From positions 186,001 to 250,000 of the forward strand of contig CALKXJ010000012.1 in the NCBI GenBank assembly GCA_938003835.1: a stretch of 64,000 nt of DNA, read 5' to 3'. The translations under genes were made by a program, and so were the position numbers. This stretch comes from an uncultured Bryobacteraceae bacterium (GTDB taxonomy: Bacteria > Acidobacteriota > Terriglobia > Bryobacterales > Bryobacteraceae). The notes beneath the pieces were generated by a model that was given only the letters and a program-made list of their open reading frames with translations, was not told where the DNA came from and did not search any database. This document shows, one piece after another, positions 60,836 to 64,000 of this stretch. Position 1 is the first letter of the stretch. The number at the start of each line of letters is the position of its first letter.

Positions 60836-62587
60836 CTAGTTCTTCCTGATCGCCTCCGGCGACGGCCGCCGCAGAGCCACCAGTTCGCCCGGCTCCAGCC
60901 CCGAGCGCACCGCCACGGCGATATGGTTGCGCAGGCCGACCTCGACCGGGCGCCGCTGCCAGCCGCCGTCCCGCTTGACGAAGACGTACTTGCCGCCGGA
61001 GGCGGCATCCGAGAAGACCGCTTCGGCCGGGGCGATGACCGCCTGCTCGACCTTCTCCAGGACGATCTCCACGCTGGCCGACAGGTCCGGGATCACGCGC
61101 GGGTCCATCTGTTCGAGCTTGAGCAACACCGGCACTTCCTTGACATACTCCTGGCGGTACTGGCGGCCCACCGCCACCGTGCCGATCGAATAGACGCGCG
61201 CCGGAAGCACCAGATCCGGAAAGGCGTCGAAGCGCACGTGAGCCTTCTGGCCGATGCGGACCTTTTCGGCGTCCACCTGGTTGACGCGGGCATCGACCAC
61301 CATCGAGCTCGGTTCGACGATCTGAAGAAACGGCATGCCGCTCCACAGCTCGTCGCCTTCGCGCACCTGGGCGAACTCGCCGCCGCGGAAGACGTTGAGG
61401 TGGACCACCATGCCGTCGATCGGCGCCTTGGCCACCAGCTTCTCGACGTTGTTTTCCACCCGGCGCAGCTCCACCTGCGCCTCCCGGACCCGGAGCTCAG
61501 CGTTGCGGATCTGGGCCTTCTCCGCGATATCGACGTAGTTGACTTCGCTCAACAGGCGCTGGTACTGCGCCTCGGCCTCCTCTAGGGCGAGCTTCAGGCG
61601 CTCGGCGTCGATTTCGGAGAGCACCGGCGTGGCTTTGACGTCGAGCTGGGCCTTCTCCAGGTTGCTCTTGGCAGCCAGAATCGATTGCTCGTGGGCTTTG
61701 CGGCTCACCTTCAGGTCCGCCAGGCCCTTGCGGAAAGCGGCCTCGGTCTGAGCGACTGCGGCGCGGTAGTCGTCCAGCCGCAGCAGCATAAACTGCCGGT
61801 CAAACTCCGCCACGACGTCACCCTTCCTGACCCGGGTGCCGCCCGGAACGAGCTTCTGAAGCGCCAGCATAAAGTCCCCGCGCGGCCCCCGCCCTCCGCC
61901 GCCTCCCGCGCCGCCAATGGCCGGCGGCCCTGCGGCGCCGCCGCTGAGGCTGGCGGCGGTACTCCCCAGGCCGGAGGTGCCTAAGGCCGAGCTGCTCTGC
62001 GTGGTCGAGGCACTGATATTGCCGCCCGAGGCGCCCGACGATGAGCCGCCGACGCGACTCGTGGCGGCGCGCATGGCGCTCGAGCCGCTGCGCGGGGCCC
62101 CGCTGAAGCCGCCGCCCGAGCCTGTTCCGGTGGAGGTCACCGTGCCCGTCTGGCTCAACCGCGAGGCCGTCGAGGAGCGCGCCACGGTGGAGGTCGAGCC
62201 GACCGTGATGGTGGAGTCCGCCTGGATCAGGCTCGCCTGCGCCGACCGCCCGCGACCGCTGCGGCTGCCCTCCAGCCGGGGCACCAGAACGCTGGCGTAC
62301 TTTTCGGCCCGGGTAGTGCCGCTCACGCGCAACGTCCGTTCGAGCGCACCCGCCTCCACCTTGAAGACCGGCACTTGAGCGACGGCGCCCGCCGCCTGCT
62401 CGCGGGCCGCGCGCTGGCGTCCCCACTGTACGTACAAGCCGATGCCCACCAGCAGGATAGCCGGAACAATCCACCATCGGAGGCGCCGCCGGCGCTGCCG
62501 CTCGGGAGCTGGGACCACCTGAGGAGCCGGACGCGGCGCCCGGGGAACGATCTCCGGGACGATAGAAGTTTGCTTTGGCGCTTCCAT
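60836..62587 (-). CDS. HlyD/MacA-type periplasmic adaptor with Ser/Gly-rich insert (first of three)
   Basis: Membrane-fusion protein of 583 residues. A cytoplasmic proline-rich N-terminus precedes the anchor helix (WWIVPAILLVGIGLYVQW). After the first strands (VFKVEAGALERTLRVSGTTR) comes an insert of about 135 residues (about 103-240) made almost only of serine, threonine, glycine and alanine. Only then does the first lipoyl half appear (LVPGGTRVRKGDVVAEFDRQ). The coiled-coil hairpin (residues about 260-375), second lipoyl half (KLVAKAPIDGMVVHLNVFRG), barrel and end block (AVIAPAEAVFSDAASGGKYV) are ordinary. It is the first gene of the export operon, 122 bases downstream of rho. Confidence 0.88.
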   Translation of the reverse strand: MEAPKQTSIVPEIVPRAPRPAPQVVPAPERQRRRRLRWWIVPAILLVGIGLYVQWGRQRAAREQAAGAVAQVPVFKVEAGALERTLRVSGTTRAEKYASVLVPRLEGSRSGRGRSAQASLIQADSTITVGSTSTVARSSTASRLSQTGTVTSTGTGSGGGFSGAPRSGSSAMRAATSRVGGSSSGASGGNISASTTQSSSALGTSGLGSTAASLSGGAAGPPAIGGAGGGGGRGPRGDFMLALQKLVPGGTRVRKGDVVAEFDRQFMLLRLDDYRAAVAQTEAAFRKGLADLKVSRKAHEQSILAAKSNLEKAQLDVKATPVLSEIDAERLKLALEEAEAQYQRLLSEVNYVDIAEKAQIRNAELRVREAQVELRRVENNVEKLVAKAPIDGMVVHLNVFRGGEFAQVREGDELWSGMPFLQIVEPSSMVVDARVNQVDAEKVRIGQKAHVRFDAFPDLVLPARVYSIGTVAVGRQYRQEYVKEVPVLLKLEQMDPRVIPDLSASVEIVLEKVEQAVIAPAEAVFSDAASGGKYVFVKRDGGWQRRPVEVGLRNHIAVAVRSGLEPGELVALRRPSPEAIRKN

Positions 62588-62709
62588 GACGTATTCTCGC
62601 CCAGCCCCCGCCTCGGCAGGGGCGCCGGAGGGTTTCTCCCTGCCTTTATGACGAAGTCAGCCTTTTCGAGGTTATCCCGGCGGGCGAGAAATCGCCACCG
62701 CCGGGCGCC

Positions 62710-63999
<1,290 letters not shown>

Positions 64000-64000
64000 C

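Overview
The window is 64 kb of high-GC, gene-dense bacterial chromosome. It holds about 54 protein genes, one tRNA and almost no intergenic space. There are no insertion sequences, integrases, phage genes or CRISPR arrays. The gene mix suggests an Acidobacteriota genome of the Bryobacterales/Solibacter kind: DUF1501 protein with a twin-arginine signal, exported Gfo/Idh/MocA oxidoreductase, tannase-family esterase, Gld-type ABC operon outside Bacteroidetes, UPF0182 protein, membrane pyrophosphatase and several uroporphyrinogen-decarboxylase-like proteins. This assignment is inference from family content, not a database match.

Layout. Positions 1-7.4 kb carry a surface-polysaccharide cluster: Wzy/ligase-like membrane protein, family 2 and family 4 glycosyltransferases, WecG/TagA-type transferase, WbaP-type initiating sugar-phosphate transferase, and a second O-antigen-ligase-like protein on the other strand. 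A repeat-containing coiled-coil membrane protein sits among them. Positions 7.5-23.5 kb are mixed metabolism: methyltransferase, PEBP-like protein, tRNA-Ser(CGA), metallo-beta-lactamase-fold protein, a 33-residue membrane peptide just before a sugar-type transporter, URO-D-like protein, exported O-methyltransferase, PhoD phosphatase, SDR, a serine-biosynthesis pair (SerA plus class V aminotransferase), YqeY, tannase, exported oxidoreductase, carboxymuconolactone-decarboxylase-like protein and an Nramp-like transporter.

Positions 23.5-34.6 kb hold a divergent proton pyrophosphatase, then a Gld-like ABC operon (ATPase, permease, GldG-like, DUF4340) behind a near-consensus sigma-70 promoter, an NAD-salvage pair (pncB and a nicotinamidase), rsfS, an exported coiled-coil protein with a possible metallopeptidase-like end, and hpt. 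Positions 34.6-43.1 kb hold a sulfatase-fold membrane enzyme with a threonine where sulfatases have cysteine or serine. Facing it is a tightly packed six-gene minus-strand operon: MFS transporter, unusual ferredoxin, eight-cysteine protein of unknown family, two tandem paralogous glycosyltransferases and an FkbM methyltransferase. This operon is the best candidate for an undescribed system.

Positions 43.2-54.5 kb carry a sigma-like factor, an eIF2B-like protein, a second URO-D-like protein, a DUF1501/cupin/sugar-epimerase set, a NarI-like plus HdrD-like membrane redox pair, and a UPF0182 protein. Positions 54.5-62.6 kb are an export operon with three consecutive HlyD-type adaptors, one MacB-like permease without an ATPase domain, and a TolC-type protein. 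The window ends inside rho.
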